Source of the DNA: Catelliglobosispora koreensis DSM 44566 | GTDB taxonomy: Bacteria; Actinomycetota; Actinomycetes; Mycobacteriales; Micromonosporaceae | NCBI RefSeq assembly: GCF_000379685.1 | Contig: NZ_KB903259.1 | Coordinates: 25,927 to 89,926, forward strand | Direction of reading: 5' to 3' | Length of the DNA: 64,000 nucleotides | Part shown: one piece after another, positions 51,347 through 60,179 of the stretch | Layout: every line of letters begins with the position of its first letter | How positions within the stretch are numbered: position 1 is the first letter of the stretch | Notes under the pieces: model-generated | What the model was told of the DNA's origin: nothing | What the model saw: only the letters and a program-made list of their open reading frames with translations | The model's database searches: none | Translations under genes and position numbers: made by a program

Positions 51347-51430
51347 CGCCACAGTATGCCCAGGCCAAGCGGCTATAAGCGAGCGTGATAGTCGCCGCAG
51401 GCCCGGGCGGCCGGCCGGCACAATGCCGCT

Positions 51431-53770
51431 GTGACGATCTCCAACTACACCTCGACCGTGCTTGGCTATCCGAGGATCGGGCCGCGGCGAGAACTCAAAC
51501 GCGCCCTGGAGTCCTATTGGGACGGCTCGCTCGATGTTGGGCAACTCCACGCCACGGCCCGCTCGCTGCGTCGGCAAACGTGGACCCAGCTGCGCGATCT
51601 GGGCCTGGATCTGTTGCCCTCTAACACGTTTTCTTACTACGACCAGGTGCTTGACACCGCTGTGCTGCTGGACCTGATTCCGGACCGGCACCGGGTGGGC
51701 GATGACCTGGCCAGCTACTTCGCGATGGCACGCGGAACCAAGGAGGTCGCCCCGCTGCCGATGACGAAGTGGTTCGACACCAACTACCACTACATCGTGC
51801 CAGAGATCGGCGCCGCGACGACGGTGAAGCTGAACGCGGCCAAGGTGCTCGGGGAGCTCGCCGAGGCACGCGAGCTGGGCCTGGAAACCCGGCCGGTGCT
51901 CGTTGGCCCGGTGACGTTCCTCCTGCTGTCGGACCCTTCGCCCGGGAGCGCCCCGGGATTCACGCCTTTGGACCGGCTAGACGATGTGCTCGCGATCTAT
52001 GCCGAGCTGCTGGCCCTGCTGGCCGCCGAGGGAGTCGGCTGGGTGCAACTGGACGAACCGTCGCTCGTGACAGATCTGTCCGACCGTGAACTAGCCGCGG
52101 TCACTCAGGCCTATTCGTTTTTGGGCGGATTGCCCACGCGGCCCCAGCTCCTTGTCGCCAGCTACTTTGGCTCGCTGGGCGAGGCACTGCCCGCGCTAGC
52201 GAGCACAGCTATCGACGCGGTCGCCGTTGACCTGGTTCGCGGAACGACCGACAGCCTGGACCTGTTGGCAGGCAAGACCATCGTGGCCGGTGTCGTTTCC
52301 GGGCGTGACGTCTGGCGCACCGATCTCGCCCGAGCCTCGGAAACCTTGCGCGGCCTCGGATCTGACGTCATCGTCAGCACTTCGTGCTCGCTTTTGCACG
52401 TTCCCTACGACGTCGACGCTGAGTCAAATCTCGACCCCGCTTTGGCTTCGCGCCTCGCCTTCGCCCGGCAGAAGGTCGCCGAAGTCGTCGCCCTCGCCCG
52501 GGGCGAAGTAACCGCCTTGCGGGCCGAAGACGCGGCCAGGGCCGGCGCCGCGGCGCGGGAAGGGGTGACGCGGGAGGGCGTGGCGTCGGAAGGGGTGGCA
52601 TCAGAACGCGTGGCGCGGGAAGGCGCGGCACGGGAACGCGTGGCAGCGGCAGGGGAAGGCTTCGCGCCGGCGGGCCCGGCCAGCGAGCCTGTGCGGGAGT
52701 GGGTGCCGCGCAAGGCGGAGCGGCGGAGTCCTTATACGACACGGGCCGCCGCGCAGGCCGCGCACTTGAACTTGCCCGTGCTGCCGGTGACGACGATCGG
52801 GTCGTTTCCGCAAACGGGAGACCTGCGGGCGGTCCGGGCAGGGGCGGTGGCTGGGCGGGTGAACGAACAGCAATACGAAGCCGCCATCGAGGACGAGATC
52901 GCCAAGGTGATCCGGCTTCAGGAAGAGCTGGGCCTCGACGTCCTCGTGCACGGGGAACCCGAGCGCAACGACATGGTGCAGTACTTCGCTGAGCGCCTAG
53001 AAGGATTCGCCACGACGCAGCACGGCTGGGTCCAGTCCTACGGCTCACGCTGCACCCGGCCACCGATCATGCACGGTGACGTGAGCCGTCCCGTACCAAT
53101 GACGGTCCGCTGGGCCCGCTATGCCCAGTCACGCACGAGCAAACCGGTCAAGGGCATGCTGACCGGCCCGGTCACGATCGTCGCGTGGTCGTTCAAACGG
53201 GCCGACATCACGCTCGCGGAGTCGGTTTGGCAAGTGGCGCAAGCACTTCGCGATGAGGTGCGTGACCTTGAGGACGCCGGCATCTCGATCATCCAAGTGG
53301 ACGAGCCGGCCCTGCGGGAGCTTCTGCCCCTGCGACGGTCCGCCCAAGCCGCGTATCTGGACTGGGCGGTCGAGGCTTACCGGCACACCACCTCGGGCGC
53401 CGCTGACCGTACCCAGATCCACACGCACCTGTGTTACTCCGACGCGGGAACGGTATTCGCCGCTATCGACGCCCTCGACGCCGATGTCACCACGATCGAA
53501 TCGGCTCGTTCACATGGCCGGATTCTGGGCGGCGCGGCGGAATTCGAACGTGGCCTCGGCCCCGGCGTGTACGACATCCACTCGCCCCGCGTGCCCACGC
53601 TCGATGAAGTCACGGCCTCGGTCGCGGCCGCCGCGAAGGTGATCCCGCGTGAACGGTTGTGGGTCAATCCTGACTGTGGTCTCAAGACCAGGACCTATCC
53701 ACAGGTCGAGGCGTCATTGAAGCATCTGGTCACGGCGGCACGGGCCGCCCGCGACCAAAAAGACCAATAA
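51431..53770 (+). CDS. metE: Cobalamin-independent methionine synthase
   Basis: MetE transfers the methyl group of 5-methyltetrahydrofolate (polyglutamate) to homocysteine. The 779-residue protein has an N-terminal half beginning TVLGYPRIGPRRELKRALESYW and a catalytic C-terminal half starting LPVTTIGSFPQTGDLR. Zinc ligands appear in HTHLCYSD (His 666, Cys 668) and NPDCGLKTR (Cys 749). Residues about 373-410, between the halves, hold a degenerate pentapeptide run (A-R-E-G-V type) not normal for the family, making the protein somewhat long. The start is GTG 51431. LysR is divergent. Confidence 0.96.
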   Translation: MTISNYTSTVLGYPRIGPRRELKRALESYWDGSLDVGQLHATARSLRRQTWTQLRDLGLDLLPSNTFSYYDQVLDTAVLLDLIPDRHRVGDDLASYFAMARGTKEVAPLPMTKWFDTNYHYIVPEIGAATTVKLNAAKVLGELAEARELGLETRPVLVGPVTFLLLSDPSPGSAPGFTPLDRLDDVLAIYAELLALLAAEGVGWVQLDEPSLVTDLSDRELAAVTQAYSFLGGLPTRPQLLVASYFGSLGEALPALASTAIDAVAVDLVRGTTDSLDLLAGKTIVAGVVSGRDVWRTDLARASETLRGLGSDVIVSTSCSLLHVPYDVDAESNLDPALASRLAFARQKVAEVVALARGEVTALRAEDAARAGAAAREGVTREGVASEGVASERVAREGAARERVAAAGEGFAPAGPASEPVREWVPRKAERRSPYTTRAAAQAAHLNLPVLPVTTIGSFPQTGDLRAVRAGAVAGRVNEQQYEAAIEDEIAKVIRLQEELGLDVLVHGEPERNDMVQYFAERLEGFATTQHGWVQSYGSRCTRPPIMHGDVSRPVPMTVRWARYAQSRTSKPVKGMLTGPVTIVAWSFKRADITLAESVWQVAQALRDEVRDLEDAGISIIQVDEPALRELLPLRRSAQAAYLDWAVEAYRHTTSGAADRTQIHTHLCYSDAGTVFAAIDALDADVTTIESARSHGRILGGAAEFERGLGPGVYDIHSPRVPTLDEVTASVAAAAKVIPRERLWVNPDCGLKTRTYPQVEASLKHLVTAARAARDQKDQ
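52535..52670 (+). repeat. Degenerate 15-base tandem repeat in metE
   Basis: About seven 15-base units, variants of GCG-CGG-GAA-GGG-GTG, encode AREGV, TREGV, ASEGV, ASERV, AREGA, ARERV and AAAGE in the linker between the two MetE halves. The unit length keeps the frame. Confidence 0.8.
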
Positions 53771-53787
53771 GCCTTCTGCATTCACAA

Positions 53788-53805
53788 GCGTGACCGCGGT
53801 CACGC
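53788..53805. promoter_or_regulatory. CRP/GlxR-like palindrome before tctC
   Basis: GCGTGACCGCGGTCACGC is a perfect 18-bp palindrome containing GTGA-N6-TCAC, the shape of a CRP/GlxR site. It ends 50 bases before the tctC ATG, where an activator or repressor site would be expected. Confidence 0.6.
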
Positions 53806-53855
53806 CGTGGGGCATGGTGCGTAACACGCTTGCCATCTTTTCGTGACAAGGAGCC

Positions 53856-54887
53856 ATGCCCCTCATGTTTAAGCGCATTCTCGCCGCGGCCGTGCCGGCA
53901 CTCATGCTGGTGACGGCCGCGGCCTGTGCCGAGCAATCCGTCGGAGAGGCGAACCCGGGCGCATCAGCCGTCGCCTATCCGAGCAAGACACTGCAAATCA
54001 TGGCACCGGCCGGAGCCGGTGGCGGCTGGGACCTGACGGCCCGTTCCATGCAGAAGGCGTTGCAGGAGGCGAACCTCCTCAACGGACAGTCGGCTGAAGT
54101 CCGCAATGTCACGGGGGCGGCGGGCACGATCGGGCTCGCGGAACTCGTGACGAGCCACGCCAAGGACGCGCACCAGCTCATGGTCACGGGTCTGGTCATG
54201 GTCGGTGGCGTCGTAACCAACAAGGCTCAGGTCGACCTGACGAAGACCACCCCGATCGCGACGCTGACCGCTGAGGCCGAAGTTATCGTGGTGCGCAACG
54301 ATTCCAAATACACCAGCCTCAAGCAGCTCGTCGATGACGTGAAGGCCAACCCAACGTCGGTCAAGTGGGGCGGCGGTTCGGCCGGTGGCACCGACCAGAT
54401 TCTTGTTGGCCTGCTAGCCAAAGCCGCCGGCGCTGACACCAAAACGGTAGCCAAGCAATACGTCGCCTACTCAGGCGGCGGGGAAACCAAGGCCGCCTTG
54501 CTTTCCGGTGACGTGAGCGTCGCGGTTTCGGGCGTCAGCGAATTCGCCGATCTGGTCAAGGCCGGCACCGTGCGGGCACTGGCCGTTTCCGGTGCCAGCA
54601 AGCAGGACGCGGGCAACGGCACGCCCGCACCGACCATTAAGGACGCCGGCTATGCCGTCGAGCTGATGAACTGGCGCGGAATCGTCGCCGCTCCTGGCAT
54701 CAGCGACGCGGAACGCAAAGCCGTGATCGCGATGATCGACAAGCTGCACACCTCGGCCCAGTGGAAGCAGACGCTCACCGACAAGAAGTGGGACGACTTC
54801 TACAAGTCCGGTGACGAGGCCAAGGCGTTCTTCGAGTCGGAGACAACACGCATCAAGACAGTGCTGACCGAGATCGGTCTCGGCTAG
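53856..54887 (+). CDS. tctC: Tripartite tricarboxylate transporter substrate-binding lipoprotein
   Basis: The 343-residue TctC-type binding protein delivers a carboxylate to TctAB. The signal (FKRILAAAVPALMLVTAAAC) ends at a lipoprotein-type Cys. The domain shows PSKTLQIMAPAGAGGGWDLTARSMQKAL, NVTGAAGTIGLAEL, GGGSAGGTDQILVGLLAKAAG and MNWRGIVAAPGIS, all family blocks. Start: ATG 53856 has AAGGAG only two bases upstream, while ATG 53865 has it 11 bases away; either may be used. TctB overlaps its stop by one base. The substrate is not predictable. Confidence 0.92.
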   Translation: MPLMFKRILAAAVPALMLVTAAACAEQSVGEANPGASAVAYPSKTLQIMAPAGAGGGWDLTARSMQKALQEANLLNGQSAEVRNVTGAAGTIGLAELVTSHAKDAHQLMVTGLVMVGGVVTNKAQVDLTKTTPIATLTAEAEVIVVRNDSKYTSLKQLVDDVKANPTSVKWGGGSAGGTDQILVGLLAKAAGADTKTVAKQYVAYSGGGETKAALLSGDVSVAVSGVSEFADLVKAGTVRALAVSGASKQDAGNGTPAPTIKDAGYAVELMNWRGIVAAPGISDAERKAVIAMIDKLHTSAQWKQTLTDKKWDDFYKSGDEAKAFFESETTRIKTVLTEIGLG

Positions 54888-55372
54888 TGACCGCGCCAAC
54901 TCCGGGGGCGGCTAAGGCCGCCCCCGGTCCCTTGATCGCCGGGGTAGTCCTGCTCGGTGCTGGCGTTTACCTTCTCGTGCACGCGTTGTCGGCCGGGGAC
55001 TTGACGCTTGGCGGGCCGGGGCTAGCGCCCGTCATCGTGACGGGTCTATGGGTCGCGGTGGCGGCATGTTATGTCGTGACAGCGTTTCTTGAACGGATCG
55101 CGGAAGCGGAAGACAAACCACGGTGGCTGACGCCTTTCCTGCTTTTGGGCGGGCTCATCGCGTACTCGCTGATATTGAAATTCACGGTTGTCGGCTATGT
55201 CCTGGCGACGGTGGTGTTCTTCGTGGGCTCCGCGCGGCTGCTGAGCGTTCGCCCTTGGCGTGAAGTGATAGTGCGCGACGTGAGTGTCGCGATAGGACTC
55301 TCGCTCGCCATCTACTTCGTCTTCACCCGATTGCTGGGCATCGCGTTGCCAGCGGGGGTGCTGCCGCTATGA
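54887..55372 (+). CDS. tctB: Tripartite tricarboxylate transporter small membrane subunit
   Basis: The 161-residue protein has four hydrophobic segments (about 10-28, 40-62, 82-100 and 105-155 as a split pair), the usual TctB layout. It begins at GTG 54887, sharing one base with the tctC stop, and its last four bases overlap tctA (ATGA). An N-terminal Gly/Ala/Pro run is the only odd part. Confidence 0.9.
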   Translation: MTAPTPGAAKAAPGPLIAGVVLLGAGVYLLVHALSAGDLTLGGPGLAPVIVTGLWVAVAACYVVTAFLERIAEAEDKPRWLTPFLLLGGLIAYSLILKFTVVGYVLATVVFFVGSARLLSVRPWREVIVRDVSVAIGLSLAIYFVFTRLLGIALPAGVLPL

Positions 55373-56895
55373 GCGCGTTCACTGATCTGCTCAATGGGTT
55401 CGCGACCGTGCTGAGTCCGCAGAACCTGCTCTACGCGGCCATTGGTGTCACGATCGGCACGCTCATCGGGGTGCTGCCAGGCATCGGGCCCGCGCTGACG
55501 ATCGCCTTGCTGCTGCCGGTGGCACTCAAGCTCGATGACCCCACGGGCACGCTCATCATGTTCGCCGGGATCTATTACGGCGCTATGTATGGCGGGTCAA
55601 CGACGTCCATCCTGCTTAATACGCCGGGCGAATCCGCTTCTGTGGCAACCTCCATTGAGGGGTACCAGATGGCGCGCCGCGGCCGGGCGAGAGCCGCCTT
55701 GGCGACCGCCGCGATCGGCTCTTTTGTCGCGGGAACGATTTCCACGATCCTGCTGACGTTCGCCGCGGGCCCGATGGCGAGCCTCGCCGTGACGTTTCGC
55801 GCGTCGGACTACTTCGCGCTCGCGGTGCTGGCCATGGTGACGGTCACCGCGATGGTCGGCACGTCAATGGTCCGGGGCTTGATGTCACTGACGTTCGGGC
55901 TTTTTCTCGGCCTGATCGGCATCGATTCGCTAACGGGCCAAGCGCGGTTCACCTTCGGCATGCCGGAACTCCTTGATGGCGTGGACATTGTCGTCGTCAT
56001 CGTCGGCCTGTTCGCGATCGGGGAGACGCTTTACATCGCGTCCCGGTTGCGCGAATTGCCCGCGAAGGTAGCGCCGCTGGAACCACCAGCGCACGGTGGG
56101 TTCGCGTGGATGAGCCGTCAAGACTGGTCGCGTTCGTGGCGGCCCTGGTTGCGGGGGACGGCGATTGGATTCCCCTTTGGCGCCTTGCCCTCCGGGGGAG
56201 CGGAGATCCCCACGTTCCTGTCCTACACCTACGAGAAGCGCCGCTCCAAGCACAGCAAGGAGTTTGGCGAAGGAGCGATCGAAGGTGTCGCTGGACCCGA
56301 GGCGGCCAACAACGCCTCGTTCTCCGGCGTGCTCGTTCCGTTGCTGACACTTGGCATTCCGACCTCGGCCACGGCGGCCGTGCTGCTCGCCGCGTTCGGC
56401 TACTTCGATCTGTCACCCGGGCCGCAGCTGTTCGAGAAGTCCCCGACGCTTGTGTGGGCACTGATCGCGTCGCTGTTCGTCGGCAATCTGATGCTGCTCG
56501 CCCTGAACCTGCCGATGATCCGGATCTGGGTTAAGGTGTTGCAGGTTCCCCGGCCCGTGCTGTACACCGGCATTCTCGTTTTCGCGACGCTGGGCGTTTA
56601 CGCCGTGTCGGGCAACATCATCGACGTCATCATCGCCTTCGCGCTCGGTGTCATCGCGATGTTCATGCGGCACTTCAACTTCCCGTTAGCACCGGTGATT
56701 CTCGGGGTGATCCTGGGACCGATGATGGAGACCCAATTCCGGCGGGCGCTACTGCTGTCGGACAACGACCTTTCCATCTTCGTCAAGCGCCCGCTCACGC
56801 TCACCTTGCTGGTGCTCGCGGTGCTGGCGTTCGCGCTGCCGCACGTGCCGAAGCTGTTCAGACGCAAGCGGCTCGCCTTCGGGGAGGAAGACTAG
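55369..56895 (+). CDS. tctA: Tripartite tricarboxylate transporter large membrane subunit
   Basis: The 508-residue channel protein has about 10-12 membrane segments. TctA family blocks include [71 protein letters not shown] and the C-terminal [22 protein letters not shown] 55369 overlaps tctB. The last four bases (CTAG, 56892-56895) overlap the convergent response-regulator gene, so no separate terminator exists. Confidence 0.95.
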   Translation: MSAFTDLLNGFATVLSPQNLLYAAIGVTIGTLIGVLPGIGPALTIALLLPVALKLDDPTGTLIMFAGIYYGAMYGGSTTSILLNTPGESASVATSIEGYQMARRGRARAALATAAIGSFVAGTISTILLTFAAGPMASLAVTFRASDYFALAVLAMVTVTAMVGTSMVRGLMSLTFGLFLGLIGIDSLTGQARFTFGMPELLDGVDIVVVIVGLFAIGETLYIASRLRELPAKVAPLEPPAHGGFAWMSRQDWSRSWRPWLRGTAIGFPFGALPSGGAEIPTFLSYTYEKRRSKHSKEFGEGAIEGVAGPEAANNASFSGVLVPLLTLGIPTSATAAVLLAAFGYFDLSPGPQLFEKSPTLVWALIASLFVGNLMLLALNLPMIRIWVKVLQVPRPVLYTGILVFATLGVYAVSGNIIDVIIAFALGVIAMFMRHFNFPLAPVILGVILGPMMETQFRRALLLSDNDLSIFVKRPLTLTLLVLAVLAFALPHVPKLFRRKRLAFGEED

Positions 56896-57560
56896 CGAAT
56901 CCAGCTGTAGCGGTGTTCTGGGCGGCCCGTCCCGCCGTAGCGTAAGCGCACCATGGCTTTTCCCGACTGCACCAGGTATTCGAGGTACCGCCTGGTGCTC
57001 ACGCGGGAAAGCCCGGCGCGCTCAGCGCACTCGGCAGCGGACAGGTCGCCCTCGGCTTGCCTTAGCACGCCGACGACAAGCTCGGCCGTCGCGCCCGTGA
57101 GTCCCTTGGGCAGCGCGGTTTCGCCCGGCCGGAGCGTGCCAAACAGCCGGTCCACATCGGATTGTGCCGCTTCACCGGTGCCCTCAAGGCGGTTGAGCGC
57201 GGCCGCGTATCGTTCGAGCCGGTCGCGCAATGTCTCGAAGGTGAACGGCTTGATGATGTAGTGCACGACCCCGCCACGCAGCGCCGCCCGGATCGTGTCC
57301 ACGTCGCGTGCGGCCGTGATCGCCAGGACGTCCACTTGGCTTGAGTCTTCGCGCAAGCGCTGCAACACTTCCAGCCCTGACATGTCGGGCAGGTAGATGT
57401 CGAGGAGCGCCAGATCTGGTTTCAGCTTCGCGGCCGCTTCGAGTGCCTCGGCCCCAGTGTGGGCGACCGCGGCCACGGTGAAGCCCGGGATGCGCTCGAC
57501 GAATCCTTTGTGGATGCGCGCCACCATGAAATCGTCATCGACGACGAGCACCCGGGTCAT
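56892..57560 (-). CDS. CitB/DcuR-type response regulator
   Basis: The 222-residue regulator has a receiver domain with [16 protein letters not shown], phospho-acceptor Asp 54 ([13 protein letters not shown]) and the conserved Lys near 104 (YIIKPF). A linker and a C-terminal winged-helix/HTH ([25 protein letters not shown]) follow, typical of CitB/DpiA/DcuR regulators of carboxylate use. Its ATG overlaps the kinase stop (ATGA). It most likely activates the adjacent tct operon, by analogy with TctD and CitB systems. Confidence 0.93.
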   Translation of the reverse strand: MTRVLVVDDDFMVARIHKGFVERIPGFTVAAVAHTGAEALEAAAKLKPDLALLDIYLPDMSGLEVLQRLREDSSQVDVLAITAARDVDTIRAALRGGVVHYIIKPFTFETLRDRLERYAAALNRLEGTGEAAQSDVDRLFGTLRPGETALPKGLTGATAELVVGVLRQAEGDLSAAECAERAGLSRVSTRRYLEYLVQSGKAMVRLRYGGTGRPEHRYSWIR

Positions 57561-59116
57561 GGCTTCGCCTTGCGGGGAAGGGGAATCCGGGCCGTGAACA
57601 CGGCACCGTTCACATGCGCCTGGCCGCCGCGGGCGGCGCAGATGCGGCTCACCAGGGCCAGCCCGATGCCGCGGTGGCCGTCGGCATCCTTGGTCGTAAA
57701 GCCGCTGCGGAACACGTGCCCAGCGAGGGTCTCGTCCACGCCATGGCCGGAGTCGGTCACCTCCACGGTGACCGCGTCATCGTCTTGTGAGATAAGCACT
57801 TTCACCCATCCACCCGGCCCGGCCGCGTCAATGGCATTGTCCACCAGGTTTCCGGTCACCGTCACCAAATCGGCCGACAGGTGCTCGCCCGCTTGACCTG
57901 CCAGGCGGGAAGCCGGATCCACGATCAGTTCGACGCGCTGTTCGGCGGCCACGCTGGCCTTCGCGATCACGAGCGCCGCCAATGACGGATCACCGATGCG
58001 GGACTGGACGTCATGGCTGAGCGCTTCGTGTGTCTCGCCCGCCTGCACGATGAAACTGACCGCCTCGTCGTACTGACCGAGCTGCATGAGGCCGGCGATG
58101 GTGTGCAGGCGGTTGGTGAACTCGTGCGCCTGTGCCCGCAAGGTGTCGGTGGTCGTGCGGCTGACGTCAAGCTCGCGCTCCAGTGACGTCAGCTCGGTCT
58201 GGTCTCTGAGCGTCGTCACCGATCCGACCGTACGCCCGCGTACGACCACGGGCATCCGGTTCAGCACGAGCACACGGGAGTCGTGCACGACAACGTGGTC
58301 TGGTTCCCCCGAACCCTGCGTCAGCAGAGCGGACAGTTCCGGCCCGAGTCCCAGCGCGGTCACCGCCTTGCCCGCGGCGTCGCGCGGAAGGTTAAGCAGG
58401 CGAAGGGCTTCATCGTTGGCCAGGGTCACCCGCCCGGTGGCGTCAAGGCTGATCAGCCCTTCCTTGATGCCGTGCAGCATGGCTTCGCGGTGTTCCACCA
58501 AACCAGCGATCTCGGCCGGTTCCAGCCCAAGGGTCTGCCGCTTGATTCGGCGCGCCAGCAGCCACGAGCCCGTCACGCCAAGCGCGGACCCGAGCAGCAG
58601 ATAGGTCACGAGGTCGGGCGCCGCGTTACCCAGCAGTTCCGGCAAGGAGGGGTATTCCTTGCCCACGATCACAATGCCGAGAAACTTGCCGGTTCCCGCT
58701 TCGAGCACTGGCGCGTGTGCCACGAGCGCTTTGGTGCCGTCCTCGATGACTCCAGTCCACGACTTGCCTTCGAGCGCTTCACTGTCAGCCAGCTGCGCCG
58801 GCCGTCCTCTGAGCTGACCCGTCACGACGATGCCGTGGGTGTCCGCCACCATCACGAAGTTCGCGCCTGAGGTGCCACGGGTCATTTCCGCGGCGGCCGC
58901 GAGGGGGCCGTACCAGACACTGCCTGCCATCCCGTGCCGCACGGTGTCATTGGTGGCGAGGCTCTCGGCGTGCAGCAGAAGCTTCTTGCCTTCGTCCCGG
59001 CGGAACGCCGCGTCGGACTGAGCCACGGACACAGCCGCGACCGCGAGCACGGCCAGGAGCACGATGCCAAGCTGAAGCAGCAGGATCTGCCGTGCCAGCG
59101 ACAGCTGCCAGCGCAT
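57557..59116 (-). CDS. CitA/DcuS-type sensor histidine kinase
   Basis: The 519-residue kinase has TM1 (about 10-32), an extracytoplasmic Cache/PAS-type sensor (about 40-170), TM2 (about 173-192), a cytoplasmic PAS (about 210-290), a SpoOB-like dimerisation region with AHEFTNRLHTIAGLMQLG (His near 330), and an ATPase with NLVDNAIDA, VTDSGHGVD and HRGIGLALVS. This matches the citrate/C4-dicarboxylate sensor family. ATG 59116 has AAGGAG six bases upstream. It is divergent from a second TctC-like gene across only 34 bases, suggesting the latter may feed ligand information to the sensor. Confidence 0.94.
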   Translation of the reverse strand: MRWQLSLARQILLLQLGIVLLAVLAVAAVSVAQSDAAFRRDEGKKLLLHAESLATNDTVRHGMAGSVWYGPLAAAAEMTRGTSGANFVMVADTHGIVVTGQLRGRPAQLADSEALEGKSWTGVIEDGTKALVAHAPVLEAGTGKFLGIVIVGKEYPSLPELLGNAAPDLVTYLLLGSALGVTGSWLLARRIKRQTLGLEPAEIAGLVEHREAMLHGIKEGLISLDATGRVTLANDEALRLLNLPRDAAGKAVTALGLGPELSALLTQGSGEPDHVVVHDSRVLVLNRMPVVVRGRTVGSVTTLRDQTELTSLERELDVSRTTTDTLRAQAHEFTNRLHTIAGLMQLGQYDEAVSFIVQAGETHEALSHDVQSRIGDPSLAALVIAKASVAAEQRVELIVDPASRLAGQAGEHLSADLVTVTGNLVDNAIDAAGPGGWVKVLISQDDDAVTVEVTDSGHGVDETLAGHVFRSGFTTKDADGHRGIGLALVSRICAARGGQAHVNGAVFTARIPLPRKAKP

Positions 59117-59150
59117 AGCGGCTCCTTCCCGGGCTGGTTACTGTTGGCGG

Positions 59151-60107
59151 GTGCTTCGCCGTACGGTACTCGCTGCACCGCTGCTAACGCTCCTCGCAGC
59201 GGCAGGATGCCGGTCCAGCGAAGAGGGCGATTTGCGGATTATGGTGCCCAATGCCCCTGGCAGTGGGTACGACATAACCGCTCGCACGATCGCCACAGCG
59301 CTCGACATGTCGAAGATCCGGCAGGGCATCGAGGTCTTCAACCTTCCCGGCGGCGGTGGCATGGCGGGGCTACAGCGCATGGTTTACGAGCGGGGCAACG
59401 GCTCGCTGCTGATGCTCATGGGACTGGGCCTCGTCGGCGTGCAGCACACGTCCCAAGCGGCGGTCACCCTCAACGAGGTGACCCCGATCGCGCGGCTCAT
59501 CGAGGAACCCGAAATCGTCGTTGTCACCCCGGACTCTCCAATGCGGACACTCGCCGACCTCATGCGGGCGTGGACCGCTGACCCGGCTGCTCTTGCCGTG
59601 GGCGGCGGATCGGCTCCGGGCGGCCCAGACCATCTCGCCCCGATGCTGATGGCCAAGGCGGCCGGCATCGCCCCAACGGAAGTTCGCTACAAGCAATACG
59701 ACGGCGGCGGCGCCTTGCTCGCGGCTGTTTTGTCCAAGCAGGTGACCTTCGCCGTGTCGAGCCTTGGCGAATATGCCGAGCAGGTCGACTCCGGTCAGCT
59801 GCGCGTCCTGGCGGTCACCAGCGGTCAGGCGTCGCCGGGCGTTGACGCGCCAACGTTGCGGGAAGCGGGCCTCGACGTGGTGTTCGCCAACTGGCGTGGT
59901 CTCGTCGCCCCGCCCAGACTTTCCGCCGCAGACGCGACGGCCTTGCTCACCTTGGCTGACCGCCTGCACGGCTCGGACGCTTGGCGCCAGGCCATCGCCA
60001 GCTACCGCTGGACCGATAGGTTCTTGGCTGGCAAAGACTTTGGGACATTCATGCGCGACGAGAACGCTCGCGTCGAGCAGATCCTTGCCGAGCTCGGGCT
60101 TAGATAG
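59151..60107 (+). CDS. Second TctC-like lipoprotein, possible periplasmic co-sensor
   Basis: The 318-residue protein begins with a lipoprotein signal (LLTLLAAAGC) and shows TctC-family blocks: LRIMVPNAPGSGYDITARTIATAL, NLPGGGGMAGLQRM, GGGSAPGGPDHLAPMLMAKAAG and FANWRGLVAPP. It is a separate paralogue of the tctC at 53856, with no TctA/TctB of its own. Divergence from the kinase at 34 bases suggests a sensing role, as proposed for some Bordetella TctC proteins (BctC with its kinase). The start is GTG 59151. A terminator follows. Confidence 0.9.
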   Translation: MLRRTVLAAPLLTLLAAAGCRSSEEGDLRIMVPNAPGSGYDITARTIATALDMSKIRQGIEVFNLPGGGGMAGLQRMVYERGNGSLLMLMGLGLVGVQHTSQAAVTLNEVTPIARLIEEPEIVVVTPDSPMRTLADLMRAWTADPAALAVGGGSAPGGPDHLAPMLMAKAAGIAPTEVRYKQYDGGGALLAAVLSKQVTFAVSSLGEYAEQVDSGQLRVLAVTSGQASPGVDAPTLREAGLDVVFANWRGLVAPPRLSAADATALLTLADRLHGSDAWRQAIASYRWTDRFLAGKDFGTFMRDENARVEQILAELGLR

Positions 60108-60131
60108 CGGTTTTACAGCGCGGCTTCTGGC

Positions 60132-60177
60132 GACAGTGGTGGCGCCGCCCTCAGACGGCAGACGCCACCACCGTGTC
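60132..60177. terminator. Convergent terminator
   Basis: GACAGTGGTGGCG pairs with CGCCACCACCGTGTC with a small bulge and a GC-rich 18-base inner loop. It lies between stops at 60107 and 60180 and could serve both genes. Confidence 0.55.
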
Positions 60178-60179
60178 TG

